Shown: positions 21,020-31,945, counted from the stretch's first letter. The stretch: DNA of 64,000 nucleotides from Spirometra erinaceieuropaei (GCA_902702965.1 CACRXP010000001.1:1191465-1255464), one strand, 5' to 3'. Notes: generated from the sequence alone by a model not told the origin. Numbers and translations are program-made.

Positions 21020-21835
21020 GCGGCGATTGACGTATTACGAGGTATACCCTTGTAAAATGCATGGTTTGCATAAAATTGAAAAAAATATTAGGTACTTTCG
21101 AGAAATATAAATGAGTACAAACCAGCAGAATTTTACTGGATTCAGATGCGACAATGAGTCTCTGCTAGACAGATTGTACAGCGTGGATGTTACCTGAGAA
21201 TAATCTATTAAGACGATGGTTGTTCTTGTACTAGGGAGCTCTTTTGCCCCGAACAAGGTCTTCTTGATAAAAAGAATGTATTCTAAAGTAGTTTCAGACC
21301 CGACAATCTCATGCGAACAAACATTTCAAATTGCACGCGCGGAGGCCTTGCTCTATGTTTAATGTGACCCGAAAAGCACGGTATGCAGACCCCTATGGTG
21401 TATGTCTGTGGATTCGTGGGAAACCATCGTCCTGATGGAGGCGGAGGAGAATGGCTGGCTGCCCATGCGTCCTCGACAATATGCCCCCATGGGCACTCAA
21501 CTGTTTATTGTACTCCTCGTAAATCGTCACATGGGCTGTGGCACGTGCATCCCAGCATTCCAAGACAATCAACCAACAGCAGTTTCTGCAAACTGTCGTG
21601 TTGTTCCGGCATACCCTAGTGCGATTTTTACTGCAGATGATGATTTGGGTCACTTTGTTGATTTCCATAAAGTTGAACTCTCATAACTGAAGTTAGGCAG
21701 TCTTCCAAACGAATTCCGACGTCGTAGTTAGGCTTTAATAATTAAGAGAAGACGTTAAGGCAACCACTAAGGCTGGGTCAAGTTTCTTCATCTTCTACCT
21801 AACTAGAGTCACTGACATTTAGTCCCCCTATTTCC
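21020..21835 (-). repeat. Inverted-duplication repeat R9, copy 1
   Basis: Reverse complement of 60085-60905, 39 kb away. Shared segments are TACTAGATCAGC/TACCTCGTAAT-type ends, TCTGCTAGACAGATTGTACAGC, the GTGGATTCGTGGGAAAC region, CTGCAGATGATG, TCGTTTGGAA and GAGAAGACGTTAAGGC. A minus-strand frame at 21668-21393 aligns codon by codon for about 60 codons with the frame at 60260-60454 (shared segments such as IICSKN and YEE.NKQL). Replacement differences exceed silent ones about 3:1 by my count, so it looks like neutral decay. Confidence 0.7.
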
Positions 21836-22198
21836 AATGAAGTCAAGGCGACAGTAGCTATCGACGACGGGAAGCCAGTACTATGCAGTGACTAGGAAAG
21901 ACTATACGATAGGTAACACTAAGAGCTCGAAAGACGATATTTACTTTGTAAGAATTTCATGCAATAAGGAAATTGTGCGACCCAAATCTACTCATATTAC
22001 AGGTGGCCCGGAGGGCTGTTACAGGAGATCTAGCTAGAAGCCAGACCAATCCATGCTTTTCTACTCTAGTAGAAAATCGTTAGTGCGAGGACAGAAGGGA
22101 CAGGGAAATGGCAGCACAATTTGAGAAACCCGCTGAAGAATTTTGACGGGAATAGGGAAGAGGGAGTGCGAGGGTGCCGCCTTTTAAAGCATCATTGA

Positions 22199-22219
22199 TT
22201 ATGATGATGATGATGATGA

Positions 22220-22279
<60 letters not shown>

Positions 22280-22306
22280 AGACAACGACGATGATGATGA
22301 TGATGA
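22199..22306. repeat. (GAC)n array flanked by (GAT)n inside R2 copy B
   Basis: Six GAT units, then about 23 GAC units with a few variants, then GAT again. The homologous position in copy A is a pure GAT array. Confidence 0.95.
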
Positions 22307-23042
22307 GAAGGAATCCAGAGAGTTTGTGCATACCTGCTCGGTCGTTTGGCTGATCTCGCACCAGCTTCCACTTTCGGTCTGCTAAGCATCATTGGTTGGA
22401 CACTTCGCGGTTAGGTTTGTTTTTCGTGAGCTGACTCGCCTATGCAAGACTCATGTTTTTGAAATCGATCTGACGCACCAAGAGCAAAACAACATTTCAC
22501 TGCACAAAAATCACACGCGTAGTTGACTCCTACGACTACCCTCACTCCGACGGGGAGCATTTTACCTAAGCAATGACCGCCCCTTCGAGGCGGATTCATG
22601 TTTCCCATTCTTTTCACGGACGATCGCTTATCTGCCTGCATATATTGTCTGACGATGTGTCAGCATGCTACGCATTTTATTTTAAGAGAAGTGATCAAGA
22701 CAGTTGTAAGGCACTTTCCTGACAGTTAGTTTTGGATAGTCTTTGACCATCTGCCAGCCTAGACTCTTGGCAGGCTGAAACGTGAGAATGTCATCAAATG
22801 CCTTCGCAGGTGATCAACACGCCTCAACTAAGGCTGATGAGACGGAAAGCAGGCTTATATTTTCAAGTAGGCGACATATCCGACGAAGATAACTCGAGGT
22901 GACACGGCGTACCACAAGTGAGGAATTTAGATGTGCTTGCTGTTTAAATGAGCCTTTAACACGAGATGGCAATTTAGCGGGAGGATGCGTGGACGACGTC
23001 CTTTAAATAATGCGAGTAGACGACGTTTCAGTTGGTCAAATA

Positions 23043-23172
23043 TGTCGAATTAAGTTCCAAACTCCTTGGATGATGTGCACTTAAGATTTTGGAAATATAA
23101 GTGTCAAAATCATGTTCGGCTTCGAAGTCCTAGTTTAAATGGCAAAGTGGCCTGCAACAATGGGAAGGGTTT
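23043..23172 (+). mobile_element. Short mobile repeat R8, copy 2, clean insertion
   Basis: Interrupts GGTCAAATA / GTCAGTTTCC, which is contiguous in R2 copy C (junction 1897/1898 on the other strand). The inserted segment equals 18312-18439. GTC at both edges could be a very short target-site duplication. With no termini, tail or tRNA-like promoter recognised, the class is unknown. Confidence 0.7.
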
Positions 23173-24139
23173 GTCAGTTTCCTTGGTTAGATCATAATTA
23201 AGTAATTAGTGAATGGAGACATAAGAGATGGAGGTCCACTTTACGTAGTCTGCCATTGTGAGGATAGTGAAGCGTCCTACAGGTGATACAGAGACATATG
23301 AGCAAGTTAGTTTGTACCGAAATTCCGAATAACAGACAGAGGTCTGGTAGGGTTTTATTCGTCGGTGAGATTTGCTATACGTTTATGAAACCGTTCACGA
23401 GCCCCTAGAAATTAGGGGGGAATTTACCAAGGGAAAACATTAACTCTTAAATGTTGATTGACGGGGCACGTGACTCTTAGTCGATGACATCTGATGTAAT
23501 GTAGCGTGCGTTTTTCCTCTGATGATTCACCTGTATGTGCAAGTTGACTTTTACCGAGTTTCTTTGAAGGGAAAGTACTTCAGTCGTTTACTTGTGGTAT
23601 CTGTTGTCCCGCCACTCACCTGAGGTGCTCACCTGCTGTCCCACAAGAAGTGTACTGTGCTGTACTGTATCTCTTCCCGTGACCCCTCTCCCCCCTTGGG
23701 AGTGGCGAAACGATGCCAAGACCACCCACGATGAGTTTGGGCTGAGGCTCTTAAACAGCTCGCCTACTCATGCCAGGCATGAGGTGGTCCTTGAGTCCAC
23801 ACGCACTGGGATTACTTTAGGATGAATCCAATCTATATAAACTAATTCGTGCACAATTCATCGCCCATGCTGCGAGGCACATGGTGGATATAATCGGCGA
23901 CAACCGTCCAACTGTTATGTTTCTGTTTGCCAGTCTTTCTTGAACGTAGGACTGATTCAGTAACTGCACGTATACAGTAGATGACCTGACGCACACAAGT
24001 AGGCGTAAATTCATGAAAAATTCAAAATAATTCCGAAACTGACCTAGATACGTCGATCAAAGCAACCAGCTAAGCTTAGCGTCAAATAAAGTTGTTTGAT
24101 TTTAGAATTATGGAATTTATGTCCGGCATCGGCCAGGGT

Positions 24140-24520
24140 GAAGGATTTTACTTAACCGTTGGTAGACTGGGTCGCGTTATATGGGGATTTATGTTGGCAT
24201 CTATCTGCAGGCCGTTGCAGACATTACACTGCCAACAGCAATTACTTCCTCTGACCTTAAACCATTACTCAAACTCTGTTATTTCTTGAAATTTGATCTT
24301 TGTTCGTTTTTTTTGACCAAGGTGCTCATTTCCATCTGCATACGAAAGCGTACGAAACGATTTTCGGCAGAAATCCAAATAATTTCTGTGTCTTCTTGCA
24401 TTTCGTCAGCTTACTGTCTGGCATGCTGTCCCACCCGCAAAACGTCCCATTACCGCCATGCTCACAATCCGCAGTCCACCGGATAACTAAGTGGGGTCCT
24501 TCGCCCTACCGTTGCCTTAC
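24140..24520 (+). repeat. Dispersed repeat R6, copy 2
   Basis: Direct partner of 13675-14045. Overlapping plus-strand frames here (to 101 codons) are not open in the other copy. Confidence 0.6.
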
Positions 24521-24989
24521 GTAAGTCCATTTAAACAACGAAAGAACTGGTGCGATTATACGTCAAAAGACACATCTGAAACACTGGGGGTCGCATGGGT
24601 GAGCTGGACCCCAGCGCAGCTGCGATATGCAGATGTACGAGTTCGGCGAAGCTCGTTTCCTGGATTTTGGCTGGTATTCTTGCTTCAAGGGTGGTAAATA
24701 AACCACTACGCATGCATTACTGATCGCCCACTGGCAGACCGGAAACATTACGTGGTTATGCCAGTGAAATTCGGTTGACTAAGGCGAAGATAGTCTTTTT
24801 GATTTTGTACATATGAACGCAGCACAAATACTGTTTTAATAAGATCACATATCGAGATGACGGTCAGCGACTGAAAAATGGGAATACGCTTAGCAGATAC
24901 GATCACAAGCATGCCACTTTTTGTGTATCAAGGGAAATTTTCATCCGCCGAATTACTGTACAATTTCCAACATCAATGGAGTCCATCGA
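24521..24989. other. No feature recognised
   Basis: Unassigned sequence up to the 3' end of the Penelope-like element. Confidence 0.25.
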
Positions 24990-25052
24990 ACTTCTAGGCG
25001 TTCTTGAAATTCAGAAGATGAAGATGCGATCACTGGGGCAAGAAGTTTATTG

Positions 25053-25095
25053 GCCTGACGTTTCGGGTTCTCACTAGAGCCCATCATCAGAGACA
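25053..25095 (-). ncRNA. Candidate hammerhead ribozyme at the PLE terminus
   Basis: On the minus strand: GTCT, then the core CTGATGA (25090-25084), stem II GGGCTC (25082-25077) with loop TAGT and partner GAG-AA-CCC (25072-25065), then GAAAC (25064-25060), GTC at the cleavage position (25059-25057) and AGGC (25056-25053). AGGC can pair with the initial GTCT as a four-pair stem I, including one U-G pair. Stem III is minimal. PLEs are known to carry such minimal type I hammerheads in their terminal repeats. Core bases are all present, but activity is not shown. Confidence 0.6.
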
Positions 25096-25269
25096 TTCGC
25101 AGATAGAGGTAAAGGTGGCACCAGGAATGCAGTATTTATAGCACGTGGCTGCCGTGGGACCGTATGCGCACTGCAATTAACAGTTCTCACAATCGCCGCT
25201 GGGGTCGTAATTGATGCGGCTGTGGCTTGGCGGTCCGAGTCCGAGTTGTTAATTGCCGCGATTTCGTCA

Positions 25270-26038
25270 NNNNNNNNNNNNNNNNNNNNNNNNNNNNNNN
25301 NNNNNNNNNNNNNNNNNNNNNNNNNNNNNNNNNNNNNNNNNNNNNNNNNNNNNNNNNNNNNNNNNNNNNNNNNNNNNNNNNNNNNNNNNNNNNNNNNNNN
25401 NNNNNNNNNNNNNNNNNNNNNNNNNNNNNNNNNNNNNNNNNNNNNNNNNNNNNNNNNNNNNNNNNNNNNNNNNNNNNNNNNNNNNNNNNNNNNNNNNNNN
25501 NNNNNNNNNNNNNNNNNNNNNNNNNNNNNNNNNNNNNNNNNNNNNNNNNNNNNNNNNNNNNNNNNNNNNNNNNNNNNNNNNNNNNNNNNNNNNNNNNNNN
25601 NNNNNNNNNNNNNNNNNNNNNNNNNNNNNNNNNNNNNNNNNNNNNNNNNNNNNNNNNNNNNNNNNNNNNNNNNNNNNNNNNNNNNNNNNNNNNNNNNNNN
25701 NNNNNNNNNNNNNNNNNNNNNNNNNNNNNNNNNNNNNNNNNNNNNNNNNNNNNNNNNNNNNNNNNNNNNNNNNNNNNNNNNNNNNNNNNNNNNNNNNNNN
25801 NNNNNNNNNNNNNNNNNNNNNNNNNNNNNNNNNNNNNNNNNNNNNNNNNNNNNNNNNNNNNNNNNNNNNNNNNNNNNNNNNNNNNNNNNNNNNNNNNNNN
25901 NNNNNNNNNNNNNNNNNNNNNNNNNNNNNNNNNNNNNNNNNNNNNNNNNNNNNNNNNNNNNNNNNNNNNNNNNNNNNNNNNNNNNNNNNNNNNNNNNNNN
26001 NNNNNNNNNNNNNNNNNNNNNNNNNNNNNNNNNNNNNN
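25270..26038. other. Assembly gap (N run)
   Basis: 769 unknown bases inside the PLE. Open frames drawn across it are meaningless. Confidence 1.
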
Positions 26039-26872
26039 TTTGGTTTTTAGGCCACCACAATCTTTGCGGCAGACGAGGACATCCAGGAAGGCCAGCTGAT
26101 TGTTTTCCTCCTCCTCCATCGTAAATTGAATGTCCGGGAAGACGGCGTTGAGTTGTTCTTTGAAAGTCAGCACCTGATCCCGTTCGATGACGACGAAGGT
26201 GTCATCCACATACCGAGCCCAGAATTTCGGTCTGTGGTGTCGGAAAACCAGCGACTCCAGCCGTTGAAGGACCGCCTCGGCTATGAGTCCCGAAATCGGC
26301 GAACCCATTGGCGTTCCCTTCACCTGCTCGTAGATTGTTCCGTCGAATGTAAAGTACGTCTTGAGACAGAACTTCAGGAGCTGGATGATTTGGGCGTGTC
26401 CGAGGCGATTCTCCGTTTCGTCGTACTTCTCTCGTAGGAGTAGTTCGATTGTCTCGACTGCCAGGTCCTGCGGGATAGAAGTAAAAAGGGACGTGACATC
26501 AAAGGAAACCATGGTATCGCTTGGCAGGAGACTTACTCCTTTAAGTTTCTCCAAGAATTGCGTTGACGAGCTGACTGTGGTGTTCGAATCGGAGGTCAGA
26601 AACTTGAGACGTTGGAACAGCCACTTTGCCAGTCCGTAGGTTGGAGTGCCCTTTAGTGACACGATAGGCCGGAGAGGAGCGCCCTCTTTGTGCACTTTTG
26701 GGAGACCGTAGAATCGGGCTAGGGCCGTTTCTTGTGCTCTCGCCATGCGTCGGTCGATTGGCGATATTGCACCTGAGTTCTCCATTGCCAACAGCGTCGC
26801 GTTAATCTCGCGTGTCAGCGTTTTCATGGGGTTGGATTCGCATGGCACATAGGACTGACGATCATCCAACAA
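26039..26872 (-). CDS. PLE reverse transcriptase (partial, intact core)
   Basis: 278 uninterrupted codons with the order of motifs expected for Penelope-like reverse transcriptases. FYGLPKVHKEG and LRPIVS (residues 54-72) are the fingers. SFDVTSLFTSIP (123-134) is motif A with the catalytic Asp. GTPMGSPISGLIAE (186-199) is motif B. YVDDTFVV (221-228) is motif C with the catalytic Asp pair, and QLAFLDV (259-265) is motif D/E. The first codons are TTG TTG rather than ATG, with a stop four codons upstream, so this is a truncated protein read from inside the ORF. Reverse transcriptase copies element RNA onto a nicked target. Lack of stops or shifts suggests a young insertion. Confidence 0.9.
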
Positions 26873-26882
26873 GCTTCGCTTC

Positions 26883-27156
26883 TATCAGTTCTTGAAATAT
26901 CAGTGAATACTCCGCGACTTTTGGATGTGCTCAGTCGAATGTACAAAAAGTTGTTCTATTCATTTCATGGTTTCCAAAACTTGAAAAATAAACTTCTTCC
27001 TGTACAGTAAGTTGCCGACGGCTTAGGCCACATAAATGAACTCATCTGAATGCGAAACAAAGTCGAAAAAAACCAACGTCAACACCGAAGACCTAAGACA
27101 GTCGGACGAAAAATCTGCCAAATGTCTTCTTTTAAAAGTGTCTTGGGTCGGAACTC
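26883..27156. other. No feature recognised
   Basis: Short spacer between the PLE 5' boundary and the telomere-like array. Confidence 0.25.
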
Positions 27157-27335
27157 ATTTCGAAGCCGTACCTGCAGTAGACAAGCCCCAGCCTAACCCC
27201 TAACCCCATCCCCTAACCTCTAACCCCTAGCCCCTCACCCCAACCCCTAACCTTAAGCCCTAAACCCTAACCCTTAACCCCTAAACCCAACCCCTAACCC
27301 CTAACCCTAACCGTTAACAGGTACGGCTACGAAAT
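27157..27335. repeat. Telomere-like (CCCCTAA/CCCTAA) array bounded by inverted repeats
   Basis: About 27185-27312 is made of CCCTAACC and CCCCTAACC variants, the least degenerate telomere-like block in the window. It is bracketed by ATTTCGAAGCCGTACCTG (27157-27174) and the inverse CAGGTACGGCTACGAAAT (27318-27335), 17 of 18 positions matching. This gives a stem with the array as loop. Confidence 0.75.
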
Positions 27336-29439
27336 TAGATCTTGCCGTGTCTTGCTGCATTAGTCTAGAGATTAATGTCAGCGTCCTTCAGCGTTTTCCG
27401 ATGTTGATTTAAGACGAAATTAATGCAGTTGGCTGGTCCGTGCACTTCACAAACTGAATCTGACAACTTTTCCACCCCAACAAAAACATTCTTTTGTCTC
27501 TTTATTTCGCCCAAAATGCACAATTTTTCGTTGGATACTTGACGTGGAAGCACATTCTGCCTTAAGGCGATAAAGAAACTGTCCTACATCCAAAGTACCC
27601 CGGAGGACATGTCTGGATTCTGAGCCACACCTTCCACGAATTTGGCTCTCTTCTGTATACCCGTGCCCAAGGCCATCTCGCTAACACCTAGGCACTTGAA
27701 GAAACCACCCAGCGCAGTGAGACCACTTGTAATTACGCGTTATTTTTGGTGGTCCTCAACTTCAGCAGTAAAGTGAACTTTGTGACATAAGTTAAGACAG
27801 TCGGGCGCAAAATGGCGCAGTCCGAAGTTGTCAGTGAGGCAGTTTTAACGAAGATCTGCATTTGGCATGCCTATTTATGGATTAGCAGGGTGTGGCAAAT
27901 TAGAGGTTGTCAGTAACGTGTGCAAACAGTTGGCACTAGGAGGTCTTCGGTTGTAATGAGGGGCGCTTTAGACGCTGAATGTGTTGCAGGAGAACGCACT
28001 GAACCCGTTTCTTGCAGTGCGTGACAGTGTGAATTTGCTGTTCTCATTGTTAGAACTGTCACAGTTCCCTCCGCCTGATCGAGATTCCCGATTGGTCTGA
28101 CTACGAGTTCATTGGGTTGGCGGTAGAAGAACTTCTTCCTTCTTTTTTCTTTCAAGGCCTTACACGCGATGCAGCAATCATTTTCAGCGTGCTGGGCGTG
28201 GTGGTAATGAATTTTATGCCACAAGATGTCGTTACGCATGTGACATTGCAGCTTTAGAAATGAAATGAACAGGTTACTGCTATTTAGCTTCCATGTACGT
28301 CACTAACACGACTGCGACCAGCTCATCGGAAATCGGCACTGTCGGGTTAGTCTACCCCGGCCAACGTTTGGTGCACACCCCCATTCGCTCCTGCGGTCCA
28401 CAGATAAGTTGGATAAAATGTTTACATTTCCAGAAGGAGTAACCCCACTGAATGTTCTTCTGGATACACCTATAATCGGGCCTCATTGACGCATCAACAG
28501 ACACATACACAACAGGCGTTAGCTTTCGAAGAACACTTCCACGCCACCTTGTCCGCCATATTACTCACAATGAAAGGGGATTTAGAGGGGAACCAGGTGG
28601 CTTATCTTGAAGTCTCCTTCTACCTGAAAAAACTACGATGGTATTCAGTTCAACGAGATATATCACACAGAACTGAACTACGACAAGGACCACACTATTG
28701 GTCACAAATGCTGTTGCATGAGGACGGTCGACAGATGCATTGGGAGGGGATTCAGTGGGGAGCGCAGAATTTCAGTAGCCTTCTCAGGTGCTCGGAGCGA
28801 ATATCCATAGCGCTGATCAATGCGCACAAAGATAGAACGCCAGACGGCCAGAACAGACGACATGCAACTACAGTTTTCCGGTAGCCAAGAGCGTTTTGGA
28901 TGCCGTCAGCTGCCTGGGCACATCACGTGTGCTTAGAATTTCCAACCGGGCCATGAGAGAACTATCCGAAGCCAAGAGATAAAGTCGGAGGACTCGTTGT
29001 CAACGCAGAGAAACTCAGGACTCTTTCACCGAATCCGGATTATTTTCCGGAAGACTGCCCAGCAGTGGTGGACGAAACCGAAATCCTCACAAGCGCGAAT
29101 TGTCTCAAGCATGGGTCTACAACTAGGAGTTGAATGTTAGACGGAGAGATCTCACTTCAGTCTATACACAGCGTTGAGACTCTGCCGGGACAGTCTCATT
29201 GTTCATGTGGAACTAGAAAGTGAAGAGAACTGCGAAGGGCAATACTGCGACGAGGGTTTGTCAAGTTATCACGGCAGTTGTGAAGACGAGTGGTGAGGCA
29301 TTGCCAACCGTTGTTCCAACTGTCGCCTACCAGCCAAATGACATGTGACTGCATAGCGTCGGAGACCACCACAAAGGGACTGGGCTGTATTTGCGACCGG
29401 CCAAAATGGGTGTCAGACTGGATCACGGCAAGTGTTAAT
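27336..29439. other. No gene recognised
   Basis: Contains two of the longer chance frames, 28239-27910 (109 codons, minus) and 28486-28884 (132 codons, plus). Neither shows a domain, biased composition or a partner in the window. No RNA gene seen. Confidence 0.3.
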
Positions 29440-29640
29440 CGAGTTGCACAGGGCACGCGCATACCACGACGACTGCCGTACATGGGGGAGGGGGAGGGGG
29501 TTGTTGCCCGCCCAGACGTAGGCTTCACGCTGAGTCAGTGGCTGTGCCCGATCGCACCACTCATTTTTGAGTGGCTTGGACAGCCAATCGGTGTAGGGAG
29601 AGGTGAGAGGGAGCGACGTCGACGCTAGGAGCCCATCTCA
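29440..29640 (+). repeat. Dispersed repeat R11, copy 1
   Basis: GGGCACGCGC, TGGGGGAGGGGG, GCCCGCCCAGACGTAGGCTTCACGC and GAGTCAGTGGCTGTGCCCGATC align with 47490-47725. Diverged; class unknown. Confidence 0.4.
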
Positions 29641-29849
29641 GCGGCACACCAACCCCTTCCTCGCCCATACTAAATCCGACGCGCTCAAGCCTATAATAAC
29701 GTGTTAAAAGTAGCGACTTGAAGGGTTTCCAACTAACGGGCTAACTGGATCCTCCTGTCAGGCCTGCGAGTCAGGATCGGTGGGTCCTTCTTAGTGTCGC
29801 CTCCATGACACGCCTACCGAAGCAAGATCCGAGCCGCTGCCGTGGAAAC
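29641..29849. other. No feature recognised
   Basis: Spacer between two R11-like blocks. Confidence 0.2.
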
Positions 29850-30075
29850 CTGGCAGGTTCTACGATGCGTAGGTCGTGTGTGGCACGCGCAGACGGGTTG
29901 TTTAACTTTGTCAACCCCTGCGTTCGGAGCCACCTCCTGTCTTCCTGGCTCCGTTTTGTCATCTGGGTCAGATGGGTGGGGGAGGGGAGTGCGTGATAGA
30001 TGCAGCGCAAGTCACCGTTCTGTTCCCACCCTGTTTTGTGGCACAGGGTGGGCATCTTCGTTGAGCTGTCGCATA
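29850..30075 (+). repeat. Dispersed repeat R11, copy 2
   Basis: GGTCGTGTGTGGCACGCGCAGACGGG, GGGTCAGATGGGTGGGGGAGGGGAGTGCG and GTGGGCATCTTCG match the 47.5-kb copy in the same order. Fragments of the leading segment also occur near 1290, 32160 and 51450. Confidence 0.45.
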
Positions 30076-31577
30076 GAGTCCCTTGCGCATCTCTGCCTCT
30101 ACCTACATCCCCATCTGATAACGGTCTCCGAGATGAAGCCGAAACATCCGACGAATACATCGTATGCTTCTGCAAACGGGTCTTCTTTTTCTGAGTTTTG
30201 CACTGGAAAATATTTACATTAAGTCTGGTACCGAACGTGAAATTCACATACTCACGACTTACTTCGAAATCGCAATATGATCTGTAACTGAGTTGCGGAC
30301 CGCCAGATATAATTGTTGAGAAGAACAATCTGTCCTCTAAACACCCATGAATGGTGACCTTGCTTTTGGGACGGATTTTGGCCCACAGTCGTTAGACAAT
30401 TAAATCTCAACTCAATTATCTGCAAAAACTCCCAGCACATAACACAGTTCAATCTATATACCTTGTATGATTTATCACACTGACGGTACAGGTAGTAGCC
30501 AAAAGCCCATACACATGGTTCGCCTATATTTTGACGTTGTATGACACGGCTGTGAGGGGTTCGCTACGTGAGTGCGTCTCTTAGCGTTCCGCGTGTGCTT
30601 TCTGGTAGATACGCCAGTCCGTACTTGCAGTGCTTGTGGTCATAGCAAAATGTATCGGAAATGTTGTAATACTGTGGAATGTTGATTGCGAAAATGAGGG
30701 CATGCAGGTTTACGTGCCTTCTGAAGTAATCCGTGGGAGCTGTACATTTCACTTTTCCCGCATATTTCTTCCGTCATACTGGAAATCTGTTGGGGAGATG
30801 TGGGAAACATATTTACCTCCTAGAATGCGACTTTCTTTCCCGGTAAATTATCGGTGGAAAAAAACCCAATTTTTTGAACAAAGCAAAGGCGAAGAAACAC
30901 GCAGATTCTGATGACGCCATAAAATTGCGTGACCACTTATTCAATTACATACGTTCATTGCCTATTTGTGAGGTAGCCTGTTCAGTTCGAGAGCGACCTA
31001 GAACAGTAAAATGCTCGGCAGGTTTTCACTGTAATCCGTACTCGCTTGCTTTGATGGCTACCCACTTTCCCCCTCGCCATGCGCAGCCGCATACCAGACC
31101 AGGAGTCCATGTTCTATTTACCTATCACGTTTCAGTCCCCTAAGTCGCTCTCTAATTGGACGGTTTATCGTATAAATATGCAATGACCATTCGCAGTTGA
31201 ATAAGAAGTCACGAGGTTTTATGACATCGTTGGGATCAGATGTTGTAAAATGAGTTAAAATTGCGCAAAATAATTTAATGTCCCGAAGCGTTTTGCATTT
31301 AATTTCTTTTGCCACTCCCTGCATCCAAACAGTCCATTTGCGCTTCTCACACACGAATTGCTGCCTATACCAGCATTAATTCAGGCGGGGGGGGGGGGGT
31401 GGAAGATTCTTCGGATCACAAGCTGATGTGATTCCCATGAAAGGTCTTATTAGGAAGGAGGCCCTACGCTCTGACCCTCAGACCTGAGTAGGCCGTAGGT
31501 CTTCCGCCAACGGACAGCCGTTGAAATCACTACTTTAGGAGCGTCGTGGTAAGTCTAGGCGCGCCAGATTAATTATA
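30076..31577. other. No gene recognised
   Basis: Unassigned. It includes a poly-G tract near 31387-31399. CCGAGATGAAGCCGAAACATCC at about 30127 vaguely resembles a PLE end without stem II. Confidence 0.3.
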
Positions 31578-31945
31578 GCGAGGAATGTGCGCTCAGTTGG
31601 CATCAGGAAGGCTATCTCAGGATCTACTTCGCTTTCTCTCTCTCTCTCTCTCCTCCCCTCTCAGTCCTCCTAGGAATCTGTCTCAGCCTGATGGCTGACT
31701 GGTGTCGGGACTGGGTGCACTGCGGAACATTACTTGAATCCTCCGTCCAACAAGTGTCATAGAGGCCTCGTGTAGACCCAGCGCTTCCCGACTAAATTCG
31801 ACTCTAAAAGCCTAGCACAGGGACTGAGCAGCTGGCTTAGGTGCGGAACTTGTACCACATTGTGCCAGCCACGGGGTTTCTACATCGTAACCTTGAGATC
31901 AACAACACAAGCACAGATGTTGCCCTTTAAGGTTTACTGCCGTTC
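31578..31945 (+). repeat. Dispersed repeat R10, copy 1
   Basis: Direct repeat of 32221-32560. Shared segments are TGCGCT.AGTTGG, CAGGATCT, a CT-rich tract, GACTGGTG.GGGACTGGGTGCACTG and AACAC.AGCACA. A (TC)n tract lies at about 31633-31653. Confidence 0.55.

Larger units (their letters stand above)
22085..23835 (+). repeat. Dispersed repeat R2, copy B (longest copy)
   Basis: Direct repeat of copy A over 22085-23030. It then continues with the extension shared only with copy C (23173-23830, inverse of 1896-1240). It contains the R8 insertion at 23043-23172. No coherent protein is encoded. Confidence 0.75.
24990..26882 (-). mobile_element. Penelope-like retroelement (PLE), 5' truncated, interrupted by a gap
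   Basis: The minus strand carries a PLE reverse transcriptase (26872-26039), a gap of 769 N, and then a terminal segment (25269-24990). The terminal segment contains CGAAACGTCAGGC-AATAAA and GATCGCATCTTC, a signature shared with the other PLE end at 54863-54960. The GIY-YIG endonuclease expected downstream of the RT would fall in the gap. The recognisable N-terminal part of the ORF is missing: an in-frame TAG lies only four codons upstream of the RT start, so the 5' boundary is near 26882. The 3' end contains a hammerhead-like motif. Confidence 0.85.

Noticed and set aside
25222..26437. Plus-strand frames across the first gap and opposite the PLE
   Set aside because: They consist of N-derived residues or are antisense shadows of the reverse transcriptase.
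28486..28884. 132-codon plus-strand frame as a possible gene
   Set aside because: No domain, no partner and no splice context that I can defend; left as unassigned.
30118..30160. Third hammerhead-like sequence (GAGATGA then CCGAAAC)
   Set aside because: There is no stem II between the two core segments and CTGATGA is not preserved.
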